Shown here: positions 36,058 to 46,209 of the stretch, in pieces
Layout of the letters: the number at the start of each line of letters is the position of its first letter
Numbering within the stretch: position 1 is the first letter of the stretch
Assembly: GCF_002915595.1 (NCBI RefSeq)
Contig: NZ_PQGG01000003.1
Location: 60,939-124,938, forward strand
Direction: 5' to 3'
DNA: 64,000 nt
DNA from: Zhongshania marina
GTDB taxonomy: Bacteria; Pseudomonadota; Gammaproteobacteria; Pseudomonadales; Spongiibacteraceae
Position numbers and translations under genes: made by a program
Notes under the pieces: generated by a model
Seen by the model: only the letters and a program-made list of their open reading frames with translations
What the model was told of the DNA's origin: nothing
Database searches by the model: none

Positions 36058-36891
36058 TTAGGCGATCACGGCATCGAGAACAAAAGGCTTGCTCTCGTCG
36101 TTCGCTAATAGGGTTTGCAATACCGGCATCACTTCCTGCAACTGTGCGTTTAGCTGCCACGGCGGATTAATAACAAACATCGCACTGCCATACATACCGT
36201 GGCTGCCCTGCTCAGCCTGCACACACAATTGCGCGTGAAGATAATTATTAGGCGACAAGGCTTTTAGGCGGCGACCTAGGTCTTTGGATTCTTCTCTGGG
36301 TATTAGCGGATACCACAGCGCATACACCCCATTGGGAAAACGACGCTGACTGTCTTTTAATGCGTTAATCACATTGCGGTAATCATTTTTATCTTCATAT
36401 GGCGGGTCAATCAAGACCAAGCCGCGCTTGCTCGGGGGCGGCAGCAAACCCTTCAAGCCGGCAAAGCCATCCGCCTCATTAATACGAGCACGGCCCTTAA
36501 AACGCTTACTCAAATTTTGATGATCGTTGGGGTGCAATTCAAACAGATGCGCCTTGTCTTGCTCACGCAACATCGCCAGCGCAATGGCTGGCGAACCGGG
36601 ATAGCCTTCTGCCTCGCCAGCACAGCATGTCGCTACCACCTCTAAATACCTTGCCAAGGGCTCAGGCAAAGCAAGCGGGCTAGCACGTAGCTTGGCGATA
36701 CCCGTATCAAACTCGCGATTCTGAGCGCTAAAGCTACTGGCAAAGTGATAGAACCCCGCCCCCGCATGGGTATCAATATAAGACAGCGCCGTGGGCTTTT
36801 GCATGAGGTAGTCGAGAATAAGCACCTCGACTAGGTGTTTAAGTACATCGGCGTGATTACCGGCATGAAAGCCGTGGCGATAACTAAGCAT
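36058..36891 (-). CDS. rlmJ: 23S rRNA (adenine(2030)-N6)-methyltransferase
   Basis: 277 residues. N-terminal MLSYRHGFHAGNHADVLKH is diagnostic, with SYIDTHAGAGFYHF (SAM site) and the N6-adenine methylation motif LIDPPYEDKNDY. The enzyme methylates A2030 of 23S rRNA. Length matches E. coli RlmJ (280). It is followed by the convergent terminator and preceded by fbp, whose stop lies 33 bases upstream of the start codon. Confidence 0.96.
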   Translation of the reverse strand: MLSYRHGFHAGNHADVLKHLVEVLILDYLMQKPTALSYIDTHAGAGFYHFASSFSAQNREFDTGIAKLRASPLALPEPLARYLEVVATCCAGEAEGYPGSPAIALAMLREQDKAHLFELHPNDHQNLSKRFKGRARINEADGFAGLKGLLPPPSKRGLVLIDPPYEDKNDYRNVINALKDSQRRFPNGVYALWYPLIPREESKDLGRRLKALSPNNYLHAQLCVQAEQGSHGMYGSAMFVINPPWQLNAQLQEVMPVLQTLLANDESKPFVLDAVIA

Positions 36892-36923
36892 TAGCTAATA
36901 TTCCGGTACTGGGCTGGGTGATT

Positions 36924-37898
36924 TCAGCGCTGATGGTAGTCAACGCAAAGCGCGACCTCATTCGCTGCACCCAAAATGACGGGAACGCGTTGATGGATAT
37001 GCTCTGGTTGAATATCGAGAATCTTACCCTCGGGGGTCCAAATTTCGCCACCGGCCTGCTCTACCAAAAATCCCATAGGATTAGCTTCGTACATCAAGCG
37101 TAGCTTGCCCGCCTGATCCGGCTTGCGGCTATCCCAAGGATAGGTAAATAAACCACCACGGCATAATATGCGGTGCACGTCTGCCACCATTGCCGCAACC
37201 CAACGCATATTAAAATCCTTAGCGCGCGGGCCATCTTTACCACTGATTAAATCAGCAATATAAGCCTGCATTGGCGCCGCCCAATGACGCTGATTCGACA
37301 TATTGATCGAAAACTCTTTGGCGTCTGCGGGAATCACTACCTCAGATTCGGTAAGCAAGTATGTACCGTTATCTTGGTCAAGGGTAAACATCGCCACACC
37401 ATTGCCGGTGCTTAACACCAACATGACCGACGGCCCGTACAAAACATAGCCCGCAGCTTGCTGATGACGGCCAGGCTGCAAAAAGTCCTGCTCCGTCACC
37501 GGCGCTTCACCGCGATGAGGCAGCACCGAAAAAATGGTGCCAACCATGCTATTAATATCGATATTCGACGAGCCATCCAGCGGATCAAAGGTCACCAAAT
37601 AACTACCGGCGGTATGGCAATGCACTACCTCTGCCTCTTCTTCCGACGCGAGCCCCCTTACCGCAGGAAGGGCAGCTAATGCGTCTTTAATCATATCGTT
37701 TGCAATAACATCTAACTTCTTTTGATCTTCACCCTGTACATTCTCCGCACCGGCGGCGCCTAGAACGCCAGCAAGCGCACCTTTGGCCAAAGACTTACTA
37801 ATATCAACACTAACCTCGGCTAGACCAAGAATGACAGATTGCAGCTCCGCGGCGACGGCAGCGTTCTCTAAATACTGGGGCAGGGCAACTCTGCTCAT
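36924..37898 (-). CDS. fbp: Fructose-1,6-bisphosphatase class I
   Basis: 324 residues. Metal-binding and active-site signatures: [34 protein letters not shown] and the C-terminal [19 protein letters not shown]. The enzyme drives gluconeogenesis and is consistent with growth on organic acids or lipids. ATG 37898 ([10 protein letters not shown]) is the family-like start with GGAA 8 bases upstream. It probably lies in one transcript with rlmJ downstream. Confidence 0.95.
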   Translation of the reverse strand: MSRVALPQYLENAAVAAELQSVILGLAEVSVDISKSLAKGALAGVLGAAGAENVQGEDQKKLDVIANDMIKDALAALPAVRGLASEEEAEVVHCHTAGSYLVTFDPLDGSSNIDINSMVGTIFSVLPHRGEAPVTEQDFLQPGRHQQAAGYVLYGPSVMLVLSTGNGVAMFTLDQDNGTYLLTESEVVIPADAKEFSINMSNQRHWAAPMQAYIADLISGKDGPRAKDFNMRWVAAMVADVHRILCRGGLFTYPWDSRKPDQAGKLRLMYEANPMGFLVEQAGGEIWTPEGKILDIQPEHIHQRVPVILGAANEVALCVDYHQR

Positions 37899-38133
37899 GT
37901 AATAAATTCCAATTTGCAATGAATACTGCAGCTATTATGCCATTCGAGGTAGATAGAAGACAGGAGCGCCAAGGGCTAACACGGCGCTTTATAGCCGTAC
38001 CTCGTTTTCCAGAGGCATTCATTCGACAATCCGCCGAAAATCTAAAGCAAGAAATAAGGCCGCCAATTTTGCAACTGACCAACTAGTGGCTTATTGTTAT
38101 CGGACAACTTTCAGCAATGACACGGAGGTCATT

Positions 38134-38394
38134 ATGAAAAAATCGCTAGCACTCCCCCTCTCATTAAGCCTTTTTCTGAGCGCAGATTTACATGCCTCCA
38201 ACTGGGATGCCTGCCGCGCCCGCAAAATAGAAGCTGTGCGACTTGAGCAAGCCCTAGGAAAAGGCAAAAAATTAAAGGGCTACGCCAGCGGCGCTGCAAT
38301 GAAAAAAGCCCGCCGCGCCAAAGAAGATTGGATATGGAAAAACTGCCGCTACTATTCTCGGCGCCTGCGGGATCTAGAACGCGACATGATGTAA
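38134..38394 (+). CDS. Small secreted basic protein, unknown
   Basis: 86 residues. Signal peptide MKKSLALPLSLSLFLSADLHA is followed by a highly basic helical mature part with two Cys (NWDACRARK and IWKNCRYYSRRL) that could pair in the periplasm. GGAGG lies 6 bases before ATG 38134. I do not recognise a family; a loose likeness to DUF1090-type stress proteins exists in size and charge only. Confidence 0.65.
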   Translation: MKKSLALPLSLSLFLSADLHASNWDACRARKIEAVRLEQALGKGKKLKGYASGAAMKKARRAKEDWIWKNCRYYSRRLRDLERDMM

Positions 38395-38562
38395 GGCAGA
38401 AAATCGCGCGGCAGCACTAAAAATCACCTATTTCTTAGCACTGCTGCGCCGTTCGGATGAGGCGACGAATTTCGCTTTGTATTATTGTCAAGGGATCACA
38501 GCTTGCGTGTGTATAACCCACACAAACACCAAAACAATAATGACCGCCGAGGAATCTCTGCA

Positions 38563-39441
38563 ATGAAATTCGCCTACCACCACAGCATGTGTCCGACCGA
38601 ACAATACCTCCCGCTAACAATCGAGGCGGAAAAGCTCGGCTTTGACACCATCACCATGCCAGACAGCATTTGCTACCCCAAAGAAGGCAGCTCTAAATAT
38701 CCCTACAATAGTGATGGCAGTCGAGAATTTTTAGACGGCGTACCATTTATCGAACCCTTTTTGCTCACTGCGCATTTAGCCGCACTCACCAGCAAAATTC
38801 GCTTCACCACATCGGTGCACAAACTGGCGGTACATGAACCGGCCCTAATTGCGAAATCATTATCTAGCCTTGCCATTCTTACCGGCAATCGCTTCGGCTA
38901 CGGCGTTGGCATAAGCCCTTGGGCAGAAGACTTTGAAGTAACAAACGTGCCATGGGATAAACGCGGCAAGCGCATGGATGAGATGATTGAAATCATCAAC
39001 GGCTTAATGACTGGCGAGTACTTCGGTTACAAAGGCGAAATATTCGACATGCCAGAAATAAAAATCTGCCCCGTACCAACGGTTCGCCCACCCATTTTAG
39101 TTGGAGGACATTCAACACCTGCTCTACGCCGCGCCGCACGCTTAGGTGATGGCTGGATCGCCGCCGGCGGTGAGTTAGACTCGATAAAAACAATGGTCGA
39201 TAAAATTAATGAGTTCCGCAAGGAATACGGCCGCGACCATCTACCCTTTGAGTTTCATGCAATGACCGCCGAAGCCTATTCTGCCGATGGCATAAAACGC
39301 TTAGAAGATATTGGTATTGATGAGGTGCTCGTCGCATTCCGTGATGTTTACGCATCAGAGGCGGACGACAAAACTGTAGAAGAAAAAATTGGCATGATGA
39401 GCTGGTACGCAAATGAAGTCATTGCAAAGTCTAAGCAATAA
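38563..39441 (+). CDS. LLM class flavin-dependent oxidoreductase
   Basis: 292 residues, luciferase-like fold: MKFAYHHSMCPTEQYLPLT, AEKLGFDTITMPDSICYP, LAALTSKIRFTTSVHKLAVH, GNRFGYGVGISPWAEDF and RPPILVGGHSTPALRRAARLGDGW. It is related to the TIGR03619-type group and only distantly to the other LLM gene 2.6 kb upstream. Cofactor FMN or F420, substrate unknown. GAGGAA lies before ATG 38563. The next gene downstream, convergent, encodes a P450, so both may act on the same lipid or terpenoid class. Confidence 0.85.
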   Translation: MKFAYHHSMCPTEQYLPLTIEAEKLGFDTITMPDSICYPKEGSSKYPYNSDGSREFLDGVPFIEPFLLTAHLAALTSKIRFTTSVHKLAVHEPALIAKSLSSLAILTGNRFGYGVGISPWAEDFEVTNVPWDKRGKRMDEMIEIINGLMTGEYFGYKGEIFDMPEIKICPVPTVRPPILVGGHSTPALRRAARLGDGWIAAGGELDSIKTMVDKINEFRKEYGRDHLPFEFHAMTAEAYSADGIKRLEDIGIDEVLVAFRDVYASEADDKTVEEKIGMMSWYANEVIAKSKQ

Positions 39442-39477
39442 CATCACAAACTCACTGCATTTTTAAAACTCAGAAAA

Positions 39478-39504
39478 AAGCCATATCCCACAGGGATATG
39501 GCTT
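39478..39504. terminator. 12-bp perfect hairpin between convergent LLM and P450 genes
   Basis: AAGCCATATCCC (39478-39489) and its exact complement (39493-39504) enclose a 3-base loop. An A-run precedes the stem on the plus strand, which reads as a T-run for minus-strand transcripts ending after the P450 gene. Confidence 0.75.
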
Positions 39505-39619
39505 AGGAATAAAAATAATTAAATAATCGACTTGTTCGATGAAATGAAAAACACGCTCACTTCATAGCAATGTGGGCTTCATCTTAGCCAGACAAAACCC
39601 AAGTCACCCGCGCTCTTAG

Positions 39620-40987
39620 TTAGCCCTTAGCAATACGCTTTACGACTATCGGCAAATCATCTACTGGCTTAGGCAGCGGAACGGTCTGCATTTTACTGCT
39701 GAAATTATCCGCCAAACTAAATTCATATTCGCGCAAGAACTGATGCATAAAGTTTTTAACCTGCATCAACGCAAAGTGCATACCGATACATTTATGCGCA
39801 CCACCACCAAAACCAACAAAGCTGAAGGTATGGCGCTTGTGCTCATTGCGCGGCTCTAACCAACGATCAATGTCGAACTTTTCAGGCTCATCCCAATATT
39901 CCGCCATACGGTGATTATGTTGTGGCGCCAAGAATAAAATTGTATTCGGCGGCAAGGTATAGCCACCCAATTCACATTCATTAATAGTGCGGCGCTGCAT
40001 CATCATAACCGAGGGATGCAAACGCAGCCCCTCCTTCACTGCCACCTCCATCAGCGGCATTTTTTCTAAATCTTCATATTCTAAATAGGGCTTATCAATA
40101 GCCATTGCTTCATCGCGTAAACGCTGCTGCAACTCTTGGTTTTGACCCAAGTGATATAGCATATGGCTCAAAGCACTTGTGGTCGTGTCGTGAGCAGCAA
40201 ACAGCAAAAAGCTCATATGCGCAATAATATCTTCGTCAGAAAAATACTCACCGTCTTCGGTTTTTTCGCGAGTAAAATAACTAAAAGTATCGACCCCATC
40301 ACCGGCGCGACGCTCAGCAATTAAACCGCCAAAAAACTCTTTAAGATAACGCTCACCAATCTTGCCCTTACGATATTTTGTACCCGGCAACTCTTTGGTG
40401 ATTATCCCCATCAAGCCGTTAGCAATATCTAAAAAAGCCTTGTTCAGTTTGGCAGCACGCTCATCACTCTCATGCAAACCAACAAAAATCTGCGCGGCAA
40501 CGTCTAATAAAATTTGTTTAATCGCAGGGAAAAACAATAACTCCCCTTTATCACCCCAATCAGCAATTGCGTCGCCAATCATTGGCCCCATCGTACCGAT
40601 GTAACCTTTCATCGCATCGTTCTTAAACGCCGACTGCATCATGCGGCGCTGGAATTTATGCTCTTCGTGGTCACGCAGTAAAAGAGCCCCTTTATAAAAG
40701 CGCCCCAATGATCCCATATAACCCATTTCAGCAGAGAAGTTTTTATCTTTGTCTAAATAAACCTCTTTGTACAAATCGGGGCCGACCAACAAAGCACCGC
40801 GAAACCCAGCCAAACCGAAACGACTCACGTTTCCATATTTTTTATATTGATTATCAATGGTGCCATAAAGGTCATTCACCAACTGAAAGGTCTGGCCAAT
40901 AATCGGCAGGCCAAATGAACCCGGAATGTGATCTAGGTTTTCATTGTTCTTGGCTAACTTATAATCAGGGTTTGCTGCGGTACTCAT
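39620..40987 (-). CDS. Cytochrome P450
   Basis: 455 residues, soluble, no membrane anchor. I-helix oxygen-activation motif LLFAAHDTTTSALS, K-helix ExxR in VKEGLRLHP, and the heme loop FVGFGGGAHKCIGMHFAL with the Cys ligand. The sequence resembles the CYP51/CYP120-like group of bacterial P450s that act on sterols, retinoids or fatty acids rather than the CYP153 alkane hydroxylases. Redox partners are not adjacent. The divergent TetR gene and the palindrome at 41054-41073 suggest ligand-induced expression. Confidence 0.93.
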   Translation of the reverse strand: MSTAANPDYKLAKNNENLDHIPGSFGLPIIGQTFQLVNDLYGTIDNQYKKYGNVSRFGLAGFRGALLVGPDLYKEVYLDKDKNFSAEMGYMGSLGRFYKGALLLRDHEEHKFQRRMMQSAFKNDAMKGYIGTMGPMIGDAIADWGDKGELLFFPAIKQILLDVAAQIFVGLHESDERAAKLNKAFLDIANGLMGIITKELPGTKYRKGKIGERYLKEFFGGLIAERRAGDGVDTFSYFTREKTEDGEYFSDEDIIAHMSFLLFAAHDTTTSALSHMLYHLGQNQELQQRLRDEAMAIDKPYLEYEDLEKMPLMEVAVKEGLRLHPSVMMMQRRTINECELGGYTLPPNTILFLAPQHNHRMAEYWDEPEKFDIDRWLEPRNEHKRHTFSFVGFGGGAHKCIGMHFALMQVKNFMHQFLREYEFSLADNFSSKMQTVPLPKPVDDLPIVVKRIAKG

Positions 40988-41053
40988 AATCGGCCCTCCA
41001 AACGGGGTGCGATGACATTGTTATTTGAGCCAATCATAGGCTTGCACAACATA

Positions 41054-41073
41054 CATATCAAGCGTCCGATATG
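41054..41073. promoter_or_regulatory. Candidate TetR operator between P450 and its regulator
   Basis: CATATC-N8-GATATG forms a 20-bp palindrome in the 165-base region between the divergent P450 and TetR genes, 67 bases upstream of the P450 start. Size and symmetry suit a TetR-family dimer. Confidence 0.5.
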
Positions 41074-41152
41074 AAATATTGGTCATCTTCGGTATATTAT
41101 TCGCCTACAATGGCGAAGACGCGTCAAACACCATAAGCACAAGGTAAGAAAA

Positions 41153-41743
41153 TTGAGGAAAGTAGATCACGACAGCCGCCGTGAAGAAGTGGCAGCCGCA
41201 GCCGCCCGCTTGATCGCGAACAAAGGTTTGGAAGCACTCACTACCCGCGCACTAGCCAAGGAGCTTGGCTGTTCCATAGGCGTACTGTCTCACTACTTCA
41301 GCAGCAAAGAAGAAATCGTCATCGCCGCATTCCGCTGGGCAGACCAACGCATAGACCTACGCATGCAAGAAGCCGTTGCCGACGAAAGCCCCAACATCCA
41401 ATCGTTTTTCCCCGTCATTAAAGCTGGCCTACCCCTAGACGTAGAATCAGACCTTGAATGGCGAGTGCGCCTCAACCTACACACTTTTGCCCTCACCCAC
41501 GACGCCAGCCTTCTAGCAGAGCGAGAAAAAAATCAACAATTCAGAGACTTAATGACAGTCATGATTGCGGGAATGCAAGACAAAGGACACGTCATCAAAG
41601 AACTCAGCGCAGAAGACATCACCAGCCTCGCCTTCGACCTCGTTAACGGCATGGCCAAAAACCTACTCATGTGCCCCTTCGAAGAACGCGAAGCAAAAGC
41701 CGAATACCTATTCCGACTAATCGGATATTTGGGAGCCGTGTAA
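41153..41743 (+). CDS. TetR/AcrR family transcriptional regulator
   Basis: 196 residues. N-terminal HTH: REEVAAAAARLIANKGLEAL followed by TTRALAKELGCSIGVLSHYFSSKEEIV. The C-terminal ligand domain resembles the BetI/TetR_C_6 group (QSFFPVIKAGLPLDVES, LEWRVRLNLHTFAL). It starts with TTG (41153), with AAGG about 8 bases before. Divergent from the P450 gene, it is the probable local repressor; the ligand is unknown. Confidence 0.88.
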   Translation: MRKVDHDSRREEVAAAAARLIANKGLEALTTRALAKELGCSIGVLSHYFSSKEEIVIAAFRWADQRIDLRMQEAVADESPNIQSFFPVIKAGLPLDVESDLEWRVRLNLHTFALTHDASLLAEREKNQQFRDLMTVMIAGMQDKGHVIKELSAEDITSLAFDLVNGMAKNLLMCPFEEREAKAEYLFRLIGYLGAV

Positions 41744-42074
41744 AGGCTCTACTTTAAGTTGGCACAAAAGGCATACCATACTCTTGGCGATGCAAAATAT
41801 TGTTATATATGAAGATTATGGGTAGTTAAGCATATTCAATAAACACTGCGGCAAGGCCTCAGCCTTCACCCCTAAAAGACAACCTAATTGACGTTTAATA
41901 CATAAGCTAAACACACACGAGCTTCAAAAGGCCTCTCAATATCTGTATTTCTCGACCATAAAATCAAAGTACTTCTAGTTCTTATTTTGATAAGCAAACT
42001 CTGCCAGACACCACCTTTTAATTCAGGCAATATCTAAAAATGACGACCAGCATATTTTTAAACGAGCTTCTCAT
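41744..42074. other. Intergenic region, 331 bases
   Basis: AT-rich sequence between the TetR gene and the PNPOx-like gene. I see no credible ORF, strong hairpin or RNA gene here; the promoter of the downstream gene presumably lies in it. Confidence 0.5.
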
Positions 42075-42614
42075 ATGGATTTAATACACCTGCCACACAC
42101 CATCTGGAATCAGCTCGCCCTCGCCAAAGATGATCGTCAGCATCCCTGGCGCACGCCGGTGCTCGCGAGTATTGATAGCAGGGGATTGCCTCACGCTCGC
42201 ACGGTAGTGCTAAGAAATGTGGATAGCGACTCTCAAGTACTGCAATTTTTTACCGACTCCCGCAGCCCGAAAGTGACGCAGTTAAGTACTTCGCCCCAGG
42301 CTCAAATAGTATTTTGGAGTAATGCGCTAAATTGGCAGTTGCGCGTAACTGCGCAGATCACGATTGAAACTACTGGTGCCGCCGTAGATGCTGCTTGGCG
42401 GCAAGTCGAACAAAGTCCCGCACGACAAGACTATCTATCACCTCTGTCTCCGGGCGATGCCTTACCCGCTGAGGCGCCAATGGAATTAGGTCATACCCAT
42501 CATTTGGCTATTATCAGCGCCAAAATCACCCATATGGATTGGCTGTCATTGAACCCAGAAGGGCACCAGCGGGCAGAAATATCTGCCGGAATATTACGCT
42601 GGCTAACGCCCTAG
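42075..42614 (+). CDS. Pyridoxamine 5'-phosphate oxidase family protein
   Basis: 179 residues with the split-barrel FMN-binding fold: HPWRTPVLASIDSRGLPHARTVVL then FFTDSRSPKVTQLSTSPQAQIVFW and the C-terminal HLAIISAKITHMDWLSLNPEGHQRAEI. This is the Alr4036-type branch, not true PdxH (it lacks the PdxH C-terminal RP.RxP signature). Likely a flavin- or heme-binding oxidoreductase of unknown substrate. It faces the convergent DUF-type gene 12 bases downstream. Confidence 0.82.
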   Translation: MDLIHLPHTIWNQLALAKDDRQHPWRTPVLASIDSRGLPHARTVVLRNVDSDSQVLQFFTDSRSPKVTQLSTSPQAQIVFWSNALNWQLRVTAQITIETTGAAVDAAWRQVEQSPARQDYLSPLSPGDALPAEAPMELGHTHHLAIISAKITHMDWLSLNPEGHQRAEISAGILRWLTP

Positions 42615-42626
42615 AAAACCCTAAAA

Positions 42627-43238
42627 TCACCTGCTGGCATTTATGGCGACGATTTTAGATTTTTCTGTCTCGCCACCAGCAGGCAACACGGCATCTTCAC
42701 CGTCTAGCTTAATTAGGTAGGCTAAGACGTAGGCTGGCGGAAACTGCGCCACGGTATCTCGACCCGGCTTTTTAGCGTCAAAATACACTGCCAAGCCGTT
42801 TGTCATCGCGTCTTTAAGCTGTTCGTGGCTAAGCTCTGCGGTGACGACTTCGCGCTGATCACATTTGAGGAAGGCACTTGAGCAGCGAGAAAACCGACGC
42901 TCTTCAGCGTTAAATGCCAGTTCTTGGCCATCTGCCAGGCTCGCTGCGCGGTAGTAGCGCCAGCCCCCAACATACCTCACTTCCAACAATACCTGGTGGC
43001 GCGTTATACCTTCATCATCAACAATAGTGCGAATATAGCGTTCGCTGACGTCGTCTACCCAGCCTTTTGGAATACGCTTTGTGATGCTCATACCGCGTAG
43101 CACCGGATCACGATCAGCCCCCACTCGATGGTACTGAGTAAGCTCAACCATTTCCTTCACTGTTAATACATCTGCGCTATCTGCCTGTGCCGCCATCGAC
43201 AAGCACGCACCTAGCAACACCGTAATTAGTCGTTTCAT
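42627..43238 (-). CDS. Hypothetical secreted protein
   Basis: 203 residues with signal peptide MKRLITVLLGACLSMAAQA. The mature part is beta-rich (TRHQVLLEVRYVGGWRYYRAAS, LAFNAEERRFSRCSSAFLKC) with two Cys that may form a disulphide. No family recognised. It lies between the PNPOx-like gene and the molybdenum hydroxylase operon on the same strand as the latter, 132 bases after it. Confidence 0.55.
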   Translation of the reverse strand: MKRLITVLLGACLSMAAQADSADVLTVKEMVELTQYHRVGADRDPVLRGMSITKRIPKGWVDDVSERYIRTIVDDEGITRHQVLLEVRYVGGWRYYRAASLADGQELAFNAEERRFSRCSSAFLKCDQREVVTAELSHEQLKDAMTNGLAVYFDAKKPGRDTVAQFPPAYVLAYLIKLDGEDAVLPAGGETEKSKIVAINASR

Positions 43239-43370
43239 ACACCCTCCTTCGGACTATTAGTCTTTATTATTCTGCAAGCACGATGACTGCGCTCCGCAGG
43301 GAAGCACAGTCATCGCACACAAAATTGACCTTTCAATCAATATGTACGAAGAGTAGATGAAAACAGATTT

Positions 43371-45506
43371 TTATGCGGTGAAGTATTCGCCCCCCGCAGG
43401 TAATTTACGCAAGCGCTTGCCCGTTGCGGCGAACAAGGCATTGGCCACTGCCGGAGCGATGACCGGCGTGCCGGGCTCACCCACCCCCGTCGGCGCTTCT
43501 GCAGACGGCACAATGTGCACCGAAACCTCGGGCATGTGGCGCATACGCAATACTTTATAGGCATCAAAATTACGCTGTTCAGGCTTGCCATCTTTTAGAG
43601 TGATTTCACTGAACATCAGTGGCGACAGCCCAAAACCAATCCCTCCTTCCATTTGCGCAGCGATCACATCGGGATTTACCGCCACACCGCAGTCAACGGC
43701 ACAGGTCACTTTAACAACTTTGAATCTGCCGTCTTTCTGCGCTGCAATCTCCGCCACCTGAGCGACATAGGTGCCAAAAGATTTATGCAGTGCTACACCG
43801 CGAAAATGCCCTTCAGGCAAGGGTTTAGACCACTGCGCTTTATTTGCCGCGAGCTTTAAAACACCCTGGTAGCGAGGTTCATCTTTTAGCAGCGCCAAGC
43901 GAAACTCGACGGGGTCGCGCTCAGCTTTGTGAGCCAGCTCGTCGATAAAGGTTTCTACCGCATACGCGGTGTGAGTAGAACCCACGCTGCGCCACCACGA
44001 AATCGGTACCGCTTCTTGAGTGTTGTGGGCCTCAACGCTGAGATTAGGAATTGCGTACGGAAGGTTTGATGCACCCTCAACCGAGGTGTGATCCACGGAT
44101 TTTCCCGCCCCCATAATAGACTGACCAACAATACGCTGCTGCCACGCACTGAGTTCGCCCGACGCACTCAACGCCGCCGTCACTTTGTGGACATACATCG
44201 GCCGATAATACCCACTGAGGGTGTCGTCTTCTCGGGTCCACACGAGTTTGACCGGCGCTGGGCCACCCCAAGCTTTCACAATTTCCGCCAATTCGACAGG
44301 ATAATCAGACAAGGTCGTCGCACGGCGACCAAAGCTGCCGCCGGCATACAGGGTATTGATAGTGATCTGTTCAGGCGCAATGCCAAAGACCTTGGCCACA
44401 TTTTGCTGATCCCAACTTTGCCCTTGGCAGCCATACCACATTTCTACGCCGCTCTTTGTCTTCTGCAAGGCGCAGTTCATGGGCTCCATCGCCGCGTGAG
44501 CTAAAAAGGGGAACTCAAACTCCGCCTCTAAAACATGCTTAGCGCTGGCCAAGGCTGGCGCCACACTGCCTTTTTTAGCCGCGCTCAAACCGGGTTTTTC
44601 AGCCAGCTTTTTGTAGTCGGCAATAATATCTGCAGAGCTTCGCTCACTGCCGCCAGTCCATTGCAATTTAAGCGCATCGCGGCCTTTTTTCGCCTGCCAA
44701 AAACTCTCTGCCAATACCGCCACGCCGCTGGGAATTTGTACCACAGCCTTCACGCCCGGCAGCGCTTTTGCTTGGCTGGCATCGACAGACTTTAAGGTGG
44801 CACCAAATAGTGGTGGATGCGCCACCACGGCGGTCAACATATTTGGCAATTGCACATCTTGGGTAAAAATGGCCGTGCCATCGGTTTTACCGCTGTCTTT
44901 CCGGCTCAGCTTGGCCTTGCCAATAAGCACAAACTCACTGGGGTCTTTGAGCGTAATTTTCTTGGGCATTGCTTGCGTAGCCGCAGCAGCCGCCAATTCA
45001 CCAAAGCTAGCCTGACGGCCAGACGCGGTATGAATTACCTTGCCAGATTTAACCGCCAGACTTGAAAGCGGCTGTTTCCAGCGCTCAGCGGCGGCAGCGA
45101 GCAACATCGCTTTAGCGGTAGCGCCCGCCTCACGCATTTGGGTATATGAATTAGCGATAGCGGTGCTGCCACCGGTAAGCTGAAGCCCCATCGCCAAATT
45201 TGCATATTTTTTAGTATTTGCCGGCGCGCCCACCGTCTTTATTTGCGACCAATCTGCGTCGAGCTCCTCCGCAATAAGCGTCGCCAATCCGGTAAACGTC
45301 CCCTGGCCCATTTCCAAATGTTTAATGGTAATAACAATGGTGTTGTCCGCTTGAATAGCCACAAAGGCATTTGGCTCAAAATCGCCTGTTTCGCCCGCCG
45401 CCAATAATTGACCGCTTATACTCATGCCTAGCGTCAAACCCGCGCCGGCCTGTGCGCTGCGAATAAGAAACAATCTGCGGCTTAATCCCGCTTGAGTACT
45501 CATCAT
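43371..45506 (-). CDS. iorB: Molybdopterin-binding subunit of a xanthine-dehydrogenase-family hydroxylase (IorB-like)
   Basis: 711 residues. N-terminal twin-arginine signal ([19 protein letters not shown]) sends it folded to the periplasm. The molybdenum cofactor parts include [35 protein letters not shown] and, near the end, [19 protein letters not shown] with the catalytic Glu. The arrangement matches the isoquinoline 1-oxidoreductase beta-subunit group, which also covers periplasmic aldehyde dehydrogenases. It overlaps the small Fe-S subunit gene by 4 bases. No XdhC-type maturation gene is adjacent. The true substrate is not set by sequence. Confidence 0.9.
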   Translation of the reverse strand: MMSTQAGLSRRLFLIRSAQAGAGLTLGMSISGQLLAAGETGDFEPNAFVAIQADNTIVITIKHLEMGQGTFTGLATLIAEELDADWSQIKTVGAPANTKKYANLAMGLQLTGGSTAIANSYTQMREAGATAKAMLLAAAAERWKQPLSSLAVKSGKVIHTASGRQASFGELAAAAATQAMPKKITLKDPSEFVLIGKAKLSRKDSGKTDGTAIFTQDVQLPNMLTAVVAHPPLFGATLKSVDASQAKALPGVKAVVQIPSGVAVLAESFWQAKKGRDALKLQWTGGSERSSADIIADYKKLAEKPGLSAAKKGSVAPALASAKHVLEAEFEFPFLAHAAMEPMNCALQKTKSGVEMWYGCQGQSWDQQNVAKVFGIAPEQITINTLYAGGSFGRRATTLSDYPVELAEIVKAWGGPAPVKLVWTREDDTLSGYYRPMYVHKVTAALSASGELSAWQQRIVGQSIMGAGKSVDHTSVEGASNLPYAIPNLSVEAHNTQEAVPISWWRSVGSTHTAYAVETFIDELAHKAERDPVEFRLALLKDEPRYQGVLKLAANKAQWSKPLPEGHFRGVALHKSFGTYVAQVAEIAAQKDGRFKVVKVTCAVDCGVAVNPDVIAAQMEGGIGFGLSPLMFSEITLKDGKPEQRNFDAYKVLRMRHMPEVSVHIVPSAEAPTGVGEPGTPVIAPAVANALFAATGKRLRKLPAGGEYFTA

Positions 45507-45976
45507 GCCACTACCTCCGTGGCCAAGCTCGACGCGGCCTGCTTAATTCCCGCGCGAATGCGTTGATACGTTGAACACCGACAGATATTGCCAGACATAA
45601 ACTGATCAATATCCTCGTCGCTAGGTTTTGGCTTATCCCGTAACAATTTAACGGCGGACATTAATTGCCCCGACTGACAATAACCACATTGGTAGACAGC
45701 GAGTTCCTCCCAAGCGGTTTGCAAGGCCTTTGCCTCTGGACTGTGCTCACCTTCTATCGTCGTCACGCTCTGACCTGCTACCGCCTGTACCGGAAGCGAG
45801 CAAGAGCGCATCGCGTTCCCATTGAAATGCACAGTGCAGGCACCGCATTGGGCAATGCCGCAACCAAACTTGGTGCCGGTCATTTTCAGCTCGTCACGCA
45901 AGACCCATAACAATGGGGTGTCGGGCGCGACATCAACTTCAGCCGGCTTACCGTTAAGAGTAAAATTTATAGCCAT
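45503..45976 (-). CDS. iorA: 2[2Fe-2S] subunit of the molybdenum hydroxylase (IorA-like)
   Basis: 157 residues. First cluster in [16 protein letters not shown] with a later Cys in MRSCSLPV; second cluster in [15 protein letters not shown] and [13 protein letters not shown]. It passes electrons from the Mo site of the partner subunit to an external acceptor. ATG 45976 ([16 protein letters not shown]) is the family start; residues upstream to 46015 look spurious. First gene of the two-gene operon. Confidence 0.93.
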   Translation of the reverse strand: MAINFTLNGKPAEVDVAPDTPLLWVLRDELKMTGTKFGCGIAQCGACTVHFNGNAMRSCSLPVQAVAGQSVTTIEGEHSPEAKALQTAWEELAVYQCGYCQSGQLMSAVKLLRDKPKPSDEDIDQFMSGNICRCSTYQRIRAGIKQAASSLATEVVA

Positions 45977-46134
45977 GACGAATCTCCGTTTGTTCCGGTG
46001 AGCATTGCGTTTCAAAAACAGGAAGGGGTAGCAATTAACAGTAATAAATAAAGTGCTGAGCTTGAACGTCCGCAGCGATACTAAAATGAAAATCTAAGTT
46101 TAAGCGAGCACACCGCGCGCCTACACTATCACAT

Positions 46135-46174
46135 TCAACGTGCTACTCAATGAGTGTATTGAACAGCACGTTGA
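46135..46174. terminator. Hairpin after the aldehyde dehydrogenase gene
   Basis: TCAACGTGCT (46135-46144) and AGCACGTTGA (46165-46174) are perfect 10-bp arms around a 20-base loop that itself starts with the palindrome ACTCAATGAGT. It lies 36 bases beyond the aldehyde dehydrogenase stop and upstream of iorA; either a terminator or an operator. Confidence 0.45.
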
Positions 46175-46209
46175 TCAAAGAAAAACGAACAAGACTAAAC
46201 TTTACCGCC

